A stretch of 64,000 bases of DNA from Anabaenopsis elenkinii CCIBt3563 (GTDB lineage Bacteria; Cyanobacteriota; Cyanobacteriia; Cyanobacteriales; Nostocaceae). Each line of letters begins with the position of its first letter. Positions within the stretch are counted from its first letter, which is position 1. The notes beneath the pieces are model-generated. The model did not search any database and was not told the origin of the DNA. It saw nothing but the letters and a program-made list of their open reading frames with translations. Location of the stretch: NCBI RefSeq assembly GCF_015245355.1, contig NZ_CP063311.1:2755140-2819139 (forward strand). Reading direction: 5' to 3'. Of the stretch, positions 34,849 through 44,673 are shown one piece after another. The position numbers and the translations under genes were made by a program.

Positions 34849-37530
34849 ATGACAGCAGCAACCCCCGAAAGCCTAAATAAATTTGTCAACTTTTGTCACC
34901 AACACATCAAAGGACAAGAAAAACAAGAAGCGCAAACATTCTTAGACAGATTTTTTAGAGCATTTGGACACCAAGGAGCCTTAGACGCGGGGGCGAAATT
35001 TGAAGAACCCATCAAAAAAGGGAGTAAAAAAGGTAAAACCGGGTTTGCTGACCTAGTGTGGAAACCCCGCGTATTAATTGAGATGAAAAAACGCGGCGAA
35101 GACCTGAGTAAACATTATTCCCAAGCATTTGATTACTGGACAAGATTAGTCCCCCAACGCCCTAAATACGTCATATTATGTAACTTTGATGAATTTTGGA
35201 TATTTGACTTTGACATTCAGCTAGATACACCCGTAGATCAAATATCCCTAGAGCAGCTACCAGAAAGGGCGGGAGCCTTCGCCTTTATGGAATTTGGGAA
35301 TAAAACTCCCGTATTCAATAACAACCAGGTAGAAGTCACAGAAAGAGCCGCCCGGCGCATGGGGGAATTACTCCTAGAACTACAAAACCGGGGAGTTCCG
35401 AAACTAAACGCACAAAGGTTTATTTTGCAATGCGTCTTAGCTATGTTTGCTGAAGACAGACAACTGTTACCGCGGGATATGTTTATTTCTTGCGTTCAGG
35501 ACTGCATTAATGGCGCAAGTTCCTATGACCTTTTAGGTAATTTATTCCGGGAAATGAACCAACCGGGAAAAACCCCAGCGGGACGTTATCAAGGGGTAGA
35601 GTATTTTAATGGTGGGTTATTTTCCCACATTGAACCAGTGGACTTGACCCCAGAAGAATTAAAATTTCTGGATGTTTCCGCTAAAGAGAATTGGAGTAAA
35701 GTTAGACCGGCTATTTTTGGTAACTTATTTGAAGGAACAGTAGATAAACAAGAGCGCCACGCTAAGGGTATTCATTACACCTCAGAAGTGGACATTATGA
35801 AAATTGTCCGACCTACCATTAGCCGTTATTGGGAAGAAAGAATAGAGGAAGCTAACACCCTTAAAGAACTAGGATTATTGCAGTTAGAACTACAGAGCTA
35901 TCGAGTTCTTGACCCTGCTTGTGGTTCTGGCAACTTTCTCTATATAGCTTATCAGGAATTAAAGAGAATTGAAACCCTGTTATTAGAGAAAATCCAGGAA
36001 AAGCAGAAATCAGACTCTAAGCAAATGCAGATGGGTTTAGTCACCCCCATGCAATTTTATGGGATGGATACTAACTTATTTGCGGTAGAGTTAGCGCGGG
36101 TAACATTGATGATTGGGCGGAAAATTGCCATTGATAATTTACAGTTAACCGAGCCTGCTTTACCTTTGGATTCTTTAGATAAGAATATTATCTGTGGGGA
36201 TGCCTTATTTAGTCAATGGCCAAAAGTGAATGCAATTATTGGGAATCCGCCATTTTTGGGGGGTAAAAAACTACGCCTAGAATTAGGAAATGAATATACA
36301 GATAAACTATATCAACAATTTTCCGAAATTAAAGGACAACCAGATTTTTGTGTGTTCTGGTTTAGAAAAGCCCATGATTATTTAGATGAGAAAGGGAGAG
36401 CAGGTTTAGTTGGGACTAATTCCATTGCTCAAGTTTCTGGGAGAAAAGCTAGTTTAGATTATATTGCTAGTCATGGTGGTATTATTTATGATGCTGTATC
36501 TACACAACCATGGTCAGGAGATGCAGCTGTTCATGTGAGTATTGTTAATTGGTGTAAAGAACCAACTAAACAGAAGTTTTTAGATAGCGTAGAGGTTGAC
36601 TTAATTACCACATCGTTAAAAAGTGAAACATCGGTCACTAGCGCTCAAGTATTAAAGGCTAATAAAAACTTTTCTTTTCAAGCTTGTGAATTATCCAGTA
36701 AAGGCTTTATAGTCTTTGAAGAGGAAGCGCGAGCATGGATCATTCAAGATCCTAAAAATCGAGTAGTGCTTAAACCCATGGTGGATGGTAAGACTTTAAT
36801 TAATCCCTATAGAAAGTTAGATTGGGTGATTGACTTTAATAATATGCCCATTGAACAAGCATCAGAGTATAAGTTACCTTTTGAAAGAGTTAAAGATCAA
36901 GTCAAGCCAGAAAGAGATAAAAATCGTCGTGATTCAAGAAGAATTAACTGGTGGAAATTTGGTGAGAAAAGACCAGCTATGAGGGAGGCTTTAAAAAATC
37001 TTAAACTTTATTTTGCCATACCAAAGATTTCTAAATGGATAGTTTTCACCCCTGTAGATATATCGATTTTACCCTGTGAAGCTAATATGGTAATTGCATC
37101 AGATGACTTTTACATATTAGGTATTCTCACATCTAAAATACATCGTCAGTGGGTAAAAGCCCAAAGTTCAACCTTAAAGGGAGATACTCGCTACACTAAT
37201 ACCACCTGCTTTGAAACCTTTCCCTTTCCCCAGACAGCAACAGGGGAGATAGTGGAAAAAATCCGAGCCAAAACTGTAGAACTCCACGAATATCGGACTC
37301 AAGAAATGGAGTCTAAACAGTGGGGAATCACTACATTATATAATAAATTCTACAACGAACCCAGCAGCAAACTATATAAACTCCATGAACAACTAGATAA
37401 ATTAGTGATGGAAGCCTATAAATTTAAACCTGAAGATGACATTTTAGAGCAACTCTTAAAATTAAACCAAGAGCTAGGAAAAAAAGAAAGCCAGAATCAA
37501 CAGGTAATTGGACCCGAAGCAGTTAATTAA
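34849..37530 (+). CDS. type IIG restriction-modification enzyme (single-chain nuclease + N6-adenine methyltransferase)
   Basis: 893 aa, MmeI-like size (MmeI about 919). N-terminal nuclease motif D-x(8)-E-x-K in GFADLVWKPRVLIEMKKRG (about residues 66-84). A helical connector follows. Gamma-class methyltransferase motifs: motif I VLDPACGSGNFLYIA (about 354-368) and motif IV IIGNPPFLGG (about 463-472). The C-terminal 350 residues form the target-recognition domain (FNNMPIEQASEYK..., WKFGEKRPAMREAL, STLKGDTRYTNTTCFETFPF), whose pattern recurs in this family. All key motifs are intact, so it probably cuts and methylates DNA as defence. It is alone, without partner genes, within repeats between rseP and serS, which suggests lateral gain. 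Confidence 0.92.
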   Translation: MTAATPESLNKFVNFCHQHIKGQEKQEAQTFLDRFFRAFGHQGALDAGAKFEEPIKKGSKKGKTGFADLVWKPRVLIEMKKRGEDLSKHYSQAFDYWTRLVPQRPKYVILCNFDEFWIFDFDIQLDTPVDQISLEQLPERAGAFAFMEFGNKTPVFNNNQVEVTERAARRMGELLLELQNRGVPKLNAQRFILQCVLAMFAEDRQLLPRDMFISCVQDCINGASSYDLLGNLFREMNQPGKTPAGRYQGVEYFNGGLFSHIEPVDLTPEELKFLDVSAKENWSKVRPAIFGNLFEGTVDKQERHAKGIHYTSEVDIMKIVRPTISRYWEERIEEANTLKELGLLQLELQSYRVLDPACGSGNFLYIAYQELKRIETLLLEKIQEKQKSDSKQMQMGLVTPMQFYGMDTNLFAVELARVTLMIGRKIAIDNLQLTEPALPLDSLDKNIICGDALFSQWPKVNAIIGNPPFLGGKKLRLELGNEYTDKLYQQFSEIKGQPDFCVFWFRKAHDYLDEKGRAGLVGTNSIAQVSGRKASLDYIASHGGIIYDAVSTQPWSGDAAVHVSIVNWCKEPTKQKFLDSVEVDLITTSLKSETSVTSAQVLKANKNFSFQACELSSKGFIVFEEEARAWIIQDPKNRVVLKPMVDGKTLINPYRKLDWVIDFNNMPIEQASEYKLPFERVKDQVKPERDKNRRDSRRINWWKFGEKRPAMREALKNLKLYFAIPKISKWIVFTPVDISILPCEANMVIASDDFYILGILTSKIHRQWVKAQSSTLKGDTRYTNTTCFETFPFPQTATGEIVEKIRAKTVELHEYRTQEMESKQWGITTLYNKFYNEPSSKLYKLHEQLDKLVMEAYKFKPEDDILEQLLKLNQELGKKESQNQQVIGPEAVN

Positions 37531-37669
37531 AATATTGTCAACAGACACCACATCTTTACCCCACCCTAACCCTCCCCTTCTAAAGGGAGGGAACACCTTA
37601 GCGACCTTTGGGTTTAAACACCGTACAGGCGATCGCCTAACAGAACCCACAGATACCCATAATTACCCA
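37531..37669. other. repeat-rich 3' flank of the type IIG gene
   Basis: Contains CCCCACCCTAACCCTCCCC (shared with the MITE family) and TTTAAACACCGTACAGGCGATCGCC-like sequence that recurs at 38687-38711. Confidence 0.5.
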
Positions 37670-38149
37670 CTAATACACGTGATAAGCAGTAATCACAAGA
37701 AGTTTATCCGGCGAATATATAGACTCAACCCTGGGATAACTAGAATGTGACCACCAAACCTTAAATCTACCACCCTTTGCTGGTGCACTAGCTGAAATTG
37801 AATATCCAGCTGCTTCCATTATTTGCTGAAAATGGATCGAGCTAATTGTAGGTACATCAAATTTTTTTAGACCCTGGACTCATGTTTGTTCAGGGTCATA
37901 GCTACCGCGATAAGTAGTGAAGATTTTATACCCAGGTAAGACTAAGCCTATACCAATAGGTGCATTGATCATCCCCGGATATTTATATGGATCATCATCT
38001 GGAGTTTCACCGCCAATCCGGAATGATAAGCCAAAAAACCAAATATATAAACCTGGAAACATTAAATCCATACTATATGCTATGGCTCTCATTTTTTCTT
38101 TTTTATTAATGATTTATGCGTTGATTTTAAGCTTAGTTAGACTGATCAT
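37670..38149 (-). pseudogene. interrupted gene: one frame with two internal stops
   Basis: One minus-strand frame of 160 codons from ATG 38149 (perfect AGGAGG at 38155-38160) to TAG 37670. It is broken by TAA at codon 12 (38114-38116) and TGA at codon 90 (37880-37882). The middle part (from Met 38092) reads MRAIAYSMDLMFPGLYIWFF, RIGGETPDDDPYKYPGMI, LPGYKIFTTYRGSYDPEQT. The last part reads FDVPTISSIHFQQIMEAAGY, GGRFKVWWSHSSYPRVESIY, SPDKLLVITAYHVY and resembles C-terminal domains of small nuclease/toxin-like proteins. All three pieces look protein-like, so it is either a recently decayed gene or two or three tiny overlapping genes. The TGA sits in the loop of a GACCCTG/CAGGGTC hairpin. No family assigned. 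Confidence 0.5.
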
Positions 38150-38349
38150 TTGCGCCTCCTGAGATTGCAAAAGACATGGGGAAATCAAAAACCATAATTT
38201 ATCTTTAAAGTTGCTTTTGAGTCAATTTCAGTAATTTGTATTGAGTAATTTGGAGTGTTATTTAATTTGGTTTAAGATATTGAAATTACAGTACTTATTA
38301 TAAGAAATAATATCACAATATAATTATATCTTCGAGAATTTTTCATAAC

Positions 38350-38565
38350 TGGTCAACAGGTAATTTTTATCTTAGGGAACAGGGAACACACCGAACAGGG
38401 AATGAGGAATGAGGAATGAGGAATGAGGAATGAGAAATGAGGAATGGGTAACACACCGAACACACCAAAACAATAAAATCCAGTCCCCTCCCCTTACAAG
38501 GGGAGGGTTAGGGTGGGGTCAAACAATAGTTGATACACTAATCATGACTTATCAAACATCCTCTT
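38350..38565. repeat. MITE-like repeat, copy C (reverse)
   Basis: Reads GGTCAACAGGTAATTTTTATC through GAATGAGGAATGAGG tandem units, AATAAAATCCAGTCCCCTCC, and GGGTTAGGGTGGGGTC to TATCAAACATCCTCTTA. One terminal segment is missing. The microsatellite core is GAATGAG here instead of TTCCCTG-type. Confidence 0.75.
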
Positions 38566-38726
38566 AGGGAACAGGGAACACCGGAACAGGGAATACCGAA
38601 GGATTGGGAAGGATTGGGGAATAGGGAATACCGAAGGAATGGAGAACAGACTTTCCCAACAAACACCTTTGCGAACCTTTGCGTTTAAACACCGTACAGG
38701 CGATCGCCCCAAAAATTCCCCCAGAT

Positions 38727-38782
38727 CCCCGACTTCTAGATAAATCATCCTAGACTATCTCTAATTATGTGAGAAGTCGGGG
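38727..38782. repeat. AAGTCGGGG inverted repeat, copy 1
   Basis: CCCCGACTTCT at 38727-38737 and AGAAGTCGGGG at 38772-38782 enclose a ~34 bp AT-rich loop. A second copy is at 62841-62896 and a half copy near 34650. Confidence 0.65.
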
Positions 38783-38888
38783 ATCTTACCCCCTCACAGA
38801 TTCTCCAATTTTGGTATAATCACTCTTCCATAAAAAGTGATTATACATAGTTTGCGGAAGTATGTATTATTTCTAGAATTTATCCAAT

Positions 38889-40169
38889 TTACAAAACTTC
38901 CCTACCCAAATACACCTGTAAAGCTTCCGGTATTTTCACTGTACCATCAGGCTGCTGGTAATTTTCTAAAATTGCTGCCATAGTTCTGCCCACAGCCAAC
39001 CCGGAACCGTTCAAAGTATGAACATACTGGGTTCCTTTTTTCCCGGATTCCTTAAAGCGAATATTTGCTCTGCGGGCTTGGAAATCTACACAATTAGAGC
39101 AACTAGAAATTTCTCGATACTTACCAGAAGATGGTAACCATACTTCTAAATCATAGGTTTTTGTAGAACCAAAACCTAAATCACCTGTACAAAGATTAAT
39201 CACGCGGTAAGGCAATTTCAAAGCCTGTAAAATCGCCTCTGCATTCTCAATCAATTTTTCTAATTCATCAAAAGAAGAACTAGGATGAACAACCTTCACC
39301 AACTCAACTTTATTGAATTGATGCAGACGAATTAACCCCCGCATATCCCGCCCATAGCTTCCCGCTTCCCGACGAAAACAGGGAGTATAAGCACAGTGAT
39401 AAATAGGTAAATCTTCCGCTGCTAGAATTTCTCCGCGGTAAAGATTAGTAACGGGAACTTCCGCTGTGGGTATCAACCATAATTCATCATCGGCACATTT
39501 AAAGCTTTCTTCAGCAAACTTTGGTAACTGACCCGTCCCGGTTAAAGCGTCAGTATTGACTAACAAGGGTGGACTAACTTCTATATAACCGGCTGCAGTT
39601 TGCATTTTCAGCATAAACTGAATTAATGCCCTTTCCAATGCAGCACCCGCACCGACTAAAGTGACAAACCGGCTTTGAGCAACTTTCACCGCCCGCTCAA
39701 AGTTGAGTATACCCAATTTTTCGCCGATTTCCCAATGAGGGAGAATATTCGGGTTTTGGGGTAGATATTCATCACCCCAGCGCCGCACTTCGAGGTTTTC
39801 TTCTTCACTCTTACCAATGGGTGTAGAATCGCTGGGTAAGTTGGGAAGTGCTAGCAGGAGTTGGTCAATTTCGGCTTTCAAGGCTCTCTCTTGGGGTTCG
39901 AGTTCACTTAATTGAACTTTGAGGGCGTTACCTTCATCCCGTAAGGCTTGAATTTCTGGAGATTGAGGATTTACACCAGATTTAATTTTTTGCCCTACCA
40001 ACTTACCAATTTCATTACTGCGAGCCTGAAGTTGACTACGTTTGCTTTCTAGTTCTCGTTGTTGCTTGTCTAACTGTAATATGGGTTCGATATCGTATTT
40101 ACCACTACGACTATTCAAGCGTTGTTGAATTAATTGGGGATTTTCCCGTATTTGCTTAATATCCAGCAC
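38889..40169 (-). CDS. serS: seryl-tRNA synthetase
   Basis: 426 aa from GTG 40169 ([20 protein letters not shown]), which gives the standard SerRS N-terminus. An in-frame ATG at 40247 would add 26 residues without homology. The N-terminal coiled-coil tRNA arm is about 30-100. Class II motifs: motif 2 ([20 protein letters not shown], then [11 protein letters not shown]) and motif 3 ([19 protein letters not shown]). Charges tRNA-Ser. In many cyanobacteria serS lies next to rseP; here an accessory insert separates them. Confidence 0.96.
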   Translation of the reverse strand: MLDIKQIRENPQLIQQRLNSRSGKYDIEPILQLDKQQRELESKRSQLQARSNEIGKLVGQKIKSGVNPQSPEIQALRDEGNALKVQLSELEPQERALKAEIDQLLLALPNLPSDSTPIGKSEEENLEVRRWGDEYLPQNPNILPHWEIGEKLGILNFERAVKVAQSRFVTLVGAGAALERALIQFMLKMQTAAGYIEVSPPLLVNTDALTGTGQLPKFAEESFKCADDELWLIPTAEVPVTNLYRGEILAAEDLPIYHCAYTPCFRREAGSYGRDMRGLIRLHQFNKVELVKVVHPSSSFDELEKLIENAEAILQALKLPYRVINLCTGDLGFGSTKTYDLEVWLPSSGKYREISSCSNCVDFQARRANIRFKESGKKGTQYVHTLNGSGLAVGRTMAAILENYQQPDGTVKIPEALQVYLGREVL

Positions 40170-40274
40170 AGATTTTTCTCGGTTGCCTAGGACTTGCCAA
40201 AACATCAGCATATACTGATTTTGCCTTGCTAGTACAGGAATTGCCAAGACAAAATCCCCCTGGTTATTTTAGCC

Positions 40275-40853
40275 TCAGCTGCGGGTAATGCGATTCAGTA
40301 ACCATATTGATACTGCTAGCCCGGCGAAGTGGGCAGAAACGGTGTTAATATTTGCCTGGACTACCAGCATATCTAAACCGCTAATAATTCGCGTGGGGTC
40401 AAATAATTGAGTAGTTGCAGCTTGGGGGGATATGGATCTGGCTACCAATGTGCCGACAATGGCTTGGGAGCCTAACAATGTGACTAGCATTCCCACTAAA
40501 TTCATCCATAGTCCCAAGCGTAATACTTCTAGGGTTTCACTTTTGCGCGGGCGGTTTTTGGGGTTGGGGGATTGTAATTGTTGACCAATTATGGTATAGC
40601 GATAAGCTAAGTAAATACCACCACCTAAAATCAAAATTCCGCAAACTGCTAAAAATACACCAAATCCTGTACCGGGGTTATTATTGGCGCTATTGGGGCG
40701 CTGACTAAAGATGGCAAACAGCAGGACAATAATGGCAGAAACAACACCTAGGACTAATTGTACCCAGAAGCTAATCCAACCCGTGAGCCGGAAGTTTTTA
40801 GCAATAGCCTGGACGGTGGAGGAAGATGATGGAGTGTCAGGGTTCTGTGACAT
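40275..40853 (-). CDS. DUF3611 membrane protein
   Basis: 192 aa from ATG 40853 (MSQNPDTPSSSSTVQAIAKN); the frame extends 29 codons upstream through AT-rich sequence that is unlikely to be coding. Four membrane segments (about 22-45, 62-85, 113-135, 165-188). The block NFRLTGWISFWVQLVLGVVS and SPNPKNRPRKSETLEVLRLG fit the cyanobacterial/plastid DUF3611 family. Function unknown. It ends about 105 bp upstream of serS on the same strand. Confidence 0.82.
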   Translation of the reverse strand: MSQNPDTPSSSSTVQAIAKNFRLTGWISFWVQLVLGVVSAIIVLLFAIFSQRPNSANNNPGTGFGVFLAVCGILILGGGIYLAYRYTIIGQQLQSPNPKNRPRKSETLEVLRLGLWMNLVGMLVTLLGSQAIVGTLVARSISPQAATTQLFDPTRIISGLDMLVVQANINTVSAHFAGLAVSIWLLNRITRS

Positions 40854-41020
40854 ATTAGTACTAAGTAATGTTGAAAAATTGTTAATTTTGTTAAATTTGT
40901 TAAATTTAATTAAAATCAGTGAGAGGGTTACCCCTCCCACTCCTGTAGCTGTCTGTATAATAAATGACTTTCATCACTTTGTTTGAGTGGTGATTGAATC
41001 ATTTTTCACCAAGGGCAGCT

Positions 41021-41524
41021 TTATAAGGTAATGGTATAACTATCGTGCAGGGATTTAACATACACGCGATCGCAGCGTGTTGTTTCTACCCCTGTGGCTA
41101 GTTGATAACCATGGCTTTCATACAACTTGACGGCTTCCACCAAAATACTGGCGGTTTCAATCCAAATTTGCTGAAAACCACGGGAGGCGATCGCTGCTTC
41201 TAGCTCTTGTAATAAATATCTTCCCAGTCCTAAACCCCTGACACTGGATAAAAGATACATTTTCCTAATTTCTACAGCATTCTGACCCCGTTGGGTTGGG
41301 TAGTATGCTCCCGTACCTACTAGCTGATTCTGGTGTTCGATTACCCAAAACTCACCTCCGGTGACTAAGTAAAATTCCTCTACTTGCAGCACATCTTTGT
41401 CTGCGCCGTGGGGTTCCCAACCCAGACCGTATTCTGATAATACATAACTGACAACAGAAGCGGCTCTGGTGCGATCGCCTATTTCCCAGTTACGAATCAA
41501 AAAATCTTGATAATATTTTCTCAT
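41021..41524 (-). CDS. GNAT-family N-acetyltransferase
   Basis: 167 aa. Acetyl-CoA motif VEIRKMYLLSSVRGLGLGRYLLQELE (R-G-L-G-x-G/R), then GFQQIWIETASILVEAVKLYESHGY, the GNAT C-terminal block. Single-domain, soluble. The N-terminus starts MRKYYQDFLIRNWEIGDR. Substrate unknown. Stands alone between DUF3611 and the divergent aminopeptidase. Confidence 0.87.
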   Translation of the reverse strand: MRKYYQDFLIRNWEIGDRTRAASVVSYVLSEYGLGWEPHGADKDVLQVEEFYLVTGGEFWVIEHQNQLVGTGAYYPTQRGQNAVEIRKMYLLSSVRGLGLGRYLLQELEAAIASRGFQQIWIETASILVEAVKLYESHGYQLATGVETTRCDRVYVKSLHDSYTITL

Positions 41525-41680
41525 TGGCTCAGGCTCGCACAGAAAACTTTTCTGGATCTATCTATATTAAATGTACCCAGTTAATAGCTTTTATGGAGAT
41601 TTTGACTGGAGATATTCAGCAGATAGCATCTACATAGATATAACCAGACTGTTCACAGATTAAAAGGTCACAAACCATCA

Positions 41681-44272
41681 ATGTCGCAGTTTTATTTTGA
41701 TACAGAAAACAACGGTCGTAAATCCTTTGAATTACCAGGTGCTAAACCTCACTATAACCCCGACCGACCTGGACAAGTAGAGCACATTTTTCTTGATCTG
41801 TGGTTAGATATTCCTCACCAAAGTTACCAAGGTACTTGCAGCATTCGCCTATTACCAATTCGCAGTGGTATTAACCGGTTGACTTTGGATGCGGTCAACC
41901 TCAAAATTCAGTCTGTCTATGTAGACCAGATAGGGCAAAATTTTGACTATAATGGGGAAAAGCTGTTTATTCAACTGTCTCAACCCACAGAGATTGGTCA
42001 GCATTTATTGATTGCGATCGCCTACTCAGTGGAAAAACCCCAACGGGGTATATACTTTATTCAACCAGACCCACACTATCCCCACAAACCCACTCAAGTT
42101 TGGACTCAAGGGGAAGACGAGGACTCTCGTTTCTGGTTTCCCTGTTTCGACTATCCCGGACAACTTTCTACCTCAGAAATCCGGGTGCGGGTTCCCAAAG
42201 ATTTAATGGCTATTTCTAACGGTGAACTTATTGATACCCAAGAGCATGGGGAGGAAAAAATCTACCATTGGTCACAAAAGCAGATTCATCCTACCTACTT
42301 AATGACTTTAGCCGTCGGTGATTTTGCGGAAATTTATGACCAGTGGCAAGATAAACCCGTTACCTACTACGTAGAGCGCAGGAGAAAGGATGATGCTCTA
42401 CGCAGCATGGGGAAAACTCCCCGGATGATGGAATTTTTAAGCACTAGGTATGGTTATGCTTATCCTTTTCCTAAATATGCTCAAGTTTGTGTAGATGATT
42501 TCATTTTTGGGGGGATGGAAAATACTTCCACAACCCTATTAACAGATAGATGTTTGTTAGATGAACGCGCAGCTTTAGACAATCGCAACACAGAAAGTTT
42601 AGTTGTCCATGAATTAGCTCACCAGTGGTTTGGTGATTTGCTGGTGATTAAACATTGGTCTCATGCTTGGATTAAGGAAGGTATGGCTTCCTATTCGGAG
42701 GTGATGTGGACGGAACATGAATATGGTGACCAAGAAGCGGCATACTATCGATTATTAGAAGCTAGAAGTTACTTAAGTGAAGATAGCGATCGCTACCGTC
42801 GTCCTATGGTCACCCATGTTTACCGGGAAGCCATAGAACTTTATGACCGCCATATCTACGAAAAAGGGTCTTGTGTTTATCACATGATCCGGGCTGAATT
42901 AGGAGAAGAATTATTTTGGCGAGCTATTCAAACCTTTGTCGCCGATAATGCCCATAAAACTGTAGAGACAGTAGATTTACTCAGAGCCATCGAAAAGGCT
43001 ACGGGGCGTAACTTAGCTTTCCTGTTTGACCAATATGTTTATCGTGGTGGTCATCCAGAATTTAAAATAGCTTACTCTTGGGATGGGGATGCTAATTTGG
43101 CAAAACTGACGGTGACTCAAACCCAAGCAGACAAGAATAATACTAAAGATTTGTTTGACCTGAAAATTCCCATTGGTTTTGGCTATACCCAACCCGGTCA
43201 ACCCGTACAACTCAAGACTTTTACAGTGCGGGTGAATGAACCAGAACAAAGCTTTTACTTTCCCCTAGCAGAAAAGCCCCAATTTGTCAGCTTTGATGTG
43301 GGCAATAATTTCTTGAAAACTGTTACCTTAGAATATTCAGTACCAGAGTTAAAAGCACAGTTAGAATCTGACCCTAACCCTATTTCTCGCATTTATGCAG
43401 CGGTAGCTTTGGCAAAGAAAGGGGGATTAGAAGCTACCATGGCACTGTCAAATGCACTGAAAAATGATTCATTTTGGGGTGTTCGGGTGGAAGTGGCTAA
43501 ACAACTGGGGGAAATTAAGTTAGATCAAGCCTTTGATGGCTTAGTCGCAGGATTAGAAGATGACAGCCCTTATGTGCGGCGCTCGGTGGTAGAAGCATTG
43601 GCTAACATCAAAACCTATGACAGTTACAAGGCGGTGAAAAAATTACTGAAAAATGGTGACCCCAGTTACTACGTGGAAGCCGCAGCTAGTCGCTCACTTG
43701 GGTGCATTGCATCTGTGAGTTTGGGGGAAAAACCCCGGGAAGAAAAGGTAATTAAGCTGCTAAAATCCGTTTTAGAAGAAAGGTCTGGTTGGAATGAAGT
43801 TGTCAGGAGTGGTGCTGTGGGTGGCTTGGCTGAATTGAAAACCTCCGAAGCTGCTTTAAATCTCCTGTTAGAATACAGCCAACTGGGTGTACCTCAACCT
43901 TTACGCCTAGCTACAATTCGGGCTTTAGGTAAGATTTCTGTCGGTCAAAATCCGACGAATTTAGAACGGATTTTAGCAAGGTTGTCAGAACTAGCCAAAG
44001 AAACCTTCTTTTTAACTCAAGTGGCTGTGGTGGTGTCCTTGGGACAAATGGAAACTCCCAAAGCTATAGGAATTTTGCGATCGCTAGCTGACCAAGCCGT
44101 AGATGGCCGTGTGCGCCGTTATGCTGAAGAAGAGATTTCCCGGGTGCAAAAGAATGTCGGTACTGACAAAGCTCTGCGCCAAATGCGTGAGGAACTAGAC
44201 CAAATCAAACAGGAAAATCAAGAACTCAAAAGTCGCTTGTCTGATTTGGAGGCTAAATATAGTAGTCAGTAA
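41681..44272 (+). CDS. M1-family aminopeptidase with C-terminal HEAT repeats
   Basis: 863 aa. Exopeptidase motif GGMENTSTT (about residue 280) and zinc motif HELAHQW with the second Glu ligand in KEGMASYSE (about residues 310-314 and 333). From about residue 565, helical HEAT-type repeats follow (NPISRIYAAVALAKKGGLEA, SYKAVKKLLKNGDPSYYVE, ETPKAIGILRSLAD). A C-terminal coiled coil (ALRQMREELDQIKQENQELK) ends the protein. The M1 core plus HEAT arrangement is recurrent in cyanobacteria. It probably trims peptides in the cytoplasm; no signal peptide is seen. Confidence 0.94.
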   Translation: MSQFYFDTENNGRKSFELPGAKPHYNPDRPGQVEHIFLDLWLDIPHQSYQGTCSIRLLPIRSGINRLTLDAVNLKIQSVYVDQIGQNFDYNGEKLFIQLSQPTEIGQHLLIAIAYSVEKPQRGIYFIQPDPHYPHKPTQVWTQGEDEDSRFWFPCFDYPGQLSTSEIRVRVPKDLMAISNGELIDTQEHGEEKIYHWSQKQIHPTYLMTLAVGDFAEIYDQWQDKPVTYYVERRRKDDALRSMGKTPRMMEFLSTRYGYAYPFPKYAQVCVDDFIFGGMENTSTTLLTDRCLLDERAALDNRNTESLVVHELAHQWFGDLLVIKHWSHAWIKEGMASYSEVMWTEHEYGDQEAAYYRLLEARSYLSEDSDRYRRPMVTHVYREAIELYDRHIYEKGSCVYHMIRAELGEELFWRAIQTFVADNAHKTVETVDLLRAIEKATGRNLAFLFDQYVYRGGHPEFKIAYSWDGDANLAKLTVTQTQADKNNTKDLFDLKIPIGFGYTQPGQPVQLKTFTVRVNEPEQSFYFPLAEKPQFVSFDVGNNFLKTVTLEYSVPELKAQLESDPNPISRIYAAVALAKKGGLEATMALSNALKNDSFWGVRVEVAKQLGEIKLDQAFDGLVAGLEDDSPYVRRSVVEALANIKTYDSYKAVKKLLKNGDPSYYVEAAASRSLGCIASVSLGEKPREEKVIKLLKSVLEERSGWNEVVRSGAVGGLAELKTSEAALNLLLEYSQLGVPQPLRLATIRALGKISVGQNPTNLERILARLSELAKETFFLTQVAVVVSLGQMETPKAIGILRSLADQAVDGRVRRYAEEEISRVQKNVGTDKALRQMREELDQIKQENQELKSRLSDLEAKYSSQ

Positions 44273-44309
44273 TTGTTGCTGATTGTCTGTGTTTTAATTG
44301 ACATTTGCC

Positions 44310-44338
44310 GGAAAAACATAGCTGTAGCTATGTTTTCC
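44310..44338 (+). terminator. terminator hairpin after the aminopeptidase gene
   Basis: ACATAGCT/AGCTATGT stem extended by AAAA/TTTT (44312-44336), 38 bp past the stop. Confidence 0.7.
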
Positions 44339-44465
44339 CCTTCTCCCTACAGGGTAAGGGTTATTAATTAATTCACTAATTAATATAACTTGCTGAAGAG
44401 AAAGTTAAAATTTCCTTTCTCCCACTGCCCAATGGCCAGTGATCAAATATTTGTACTTTTATGAA

Positions 44466-44560
44466 GTATAATTAAGGAAAAGATAAAAACCTCTGGGCCG
44501 TAGTGTAGGCTGTTTTAGACCTGAAAAGGCCGCCGAGCATAGGACCCAGAAACCATTTAA
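44466..44560 (+). ncRNA. candidate small structured RNA or 5' leader element
   Basis: A perfect TATAAT box (44466-44471) is followed about 20 nt later by a foldable 65-nt segment. The closing stem is TCTGGG/CCCAGA (about 44493-44498 with 44545-44550). Inside is GGCTGTTTT pairing with AAAAGGCC. It lies 120 bp before the ABC1 kinase start. No Rfam family recognised; it is neither a tRNA nor an obvious riboswitch. Confidence 0.35.
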
Positions 44561-44673
44561 ATATCCTAGTTGGTCATAAAAACTACCAAAATTCCCAACT
44601 GCCAATTAATTTTGTGAGTAGGGATATAAAAAACGAAACTATATAATTCCCAGTTGAAGAGGTATGTAAAGGC

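Noticed and set aside
38542..38748. 68-codon minus frame in the repeats before serS
   Set aside because: Made of FPIPQSFPI-like repeat translation; not a gene.
40170..40247. 26-residue N-terminal extension of SerRS
   Set aside because: The GTG at 40169 gives the universal LDIKQIREN start; the extension has no counterpart in the family.
44490..44555. tRNA or known riboswitch
   Set aside because: No cloverleaf, anticodon arm or TTCGA loop, and no riboswitch core I can recognise.
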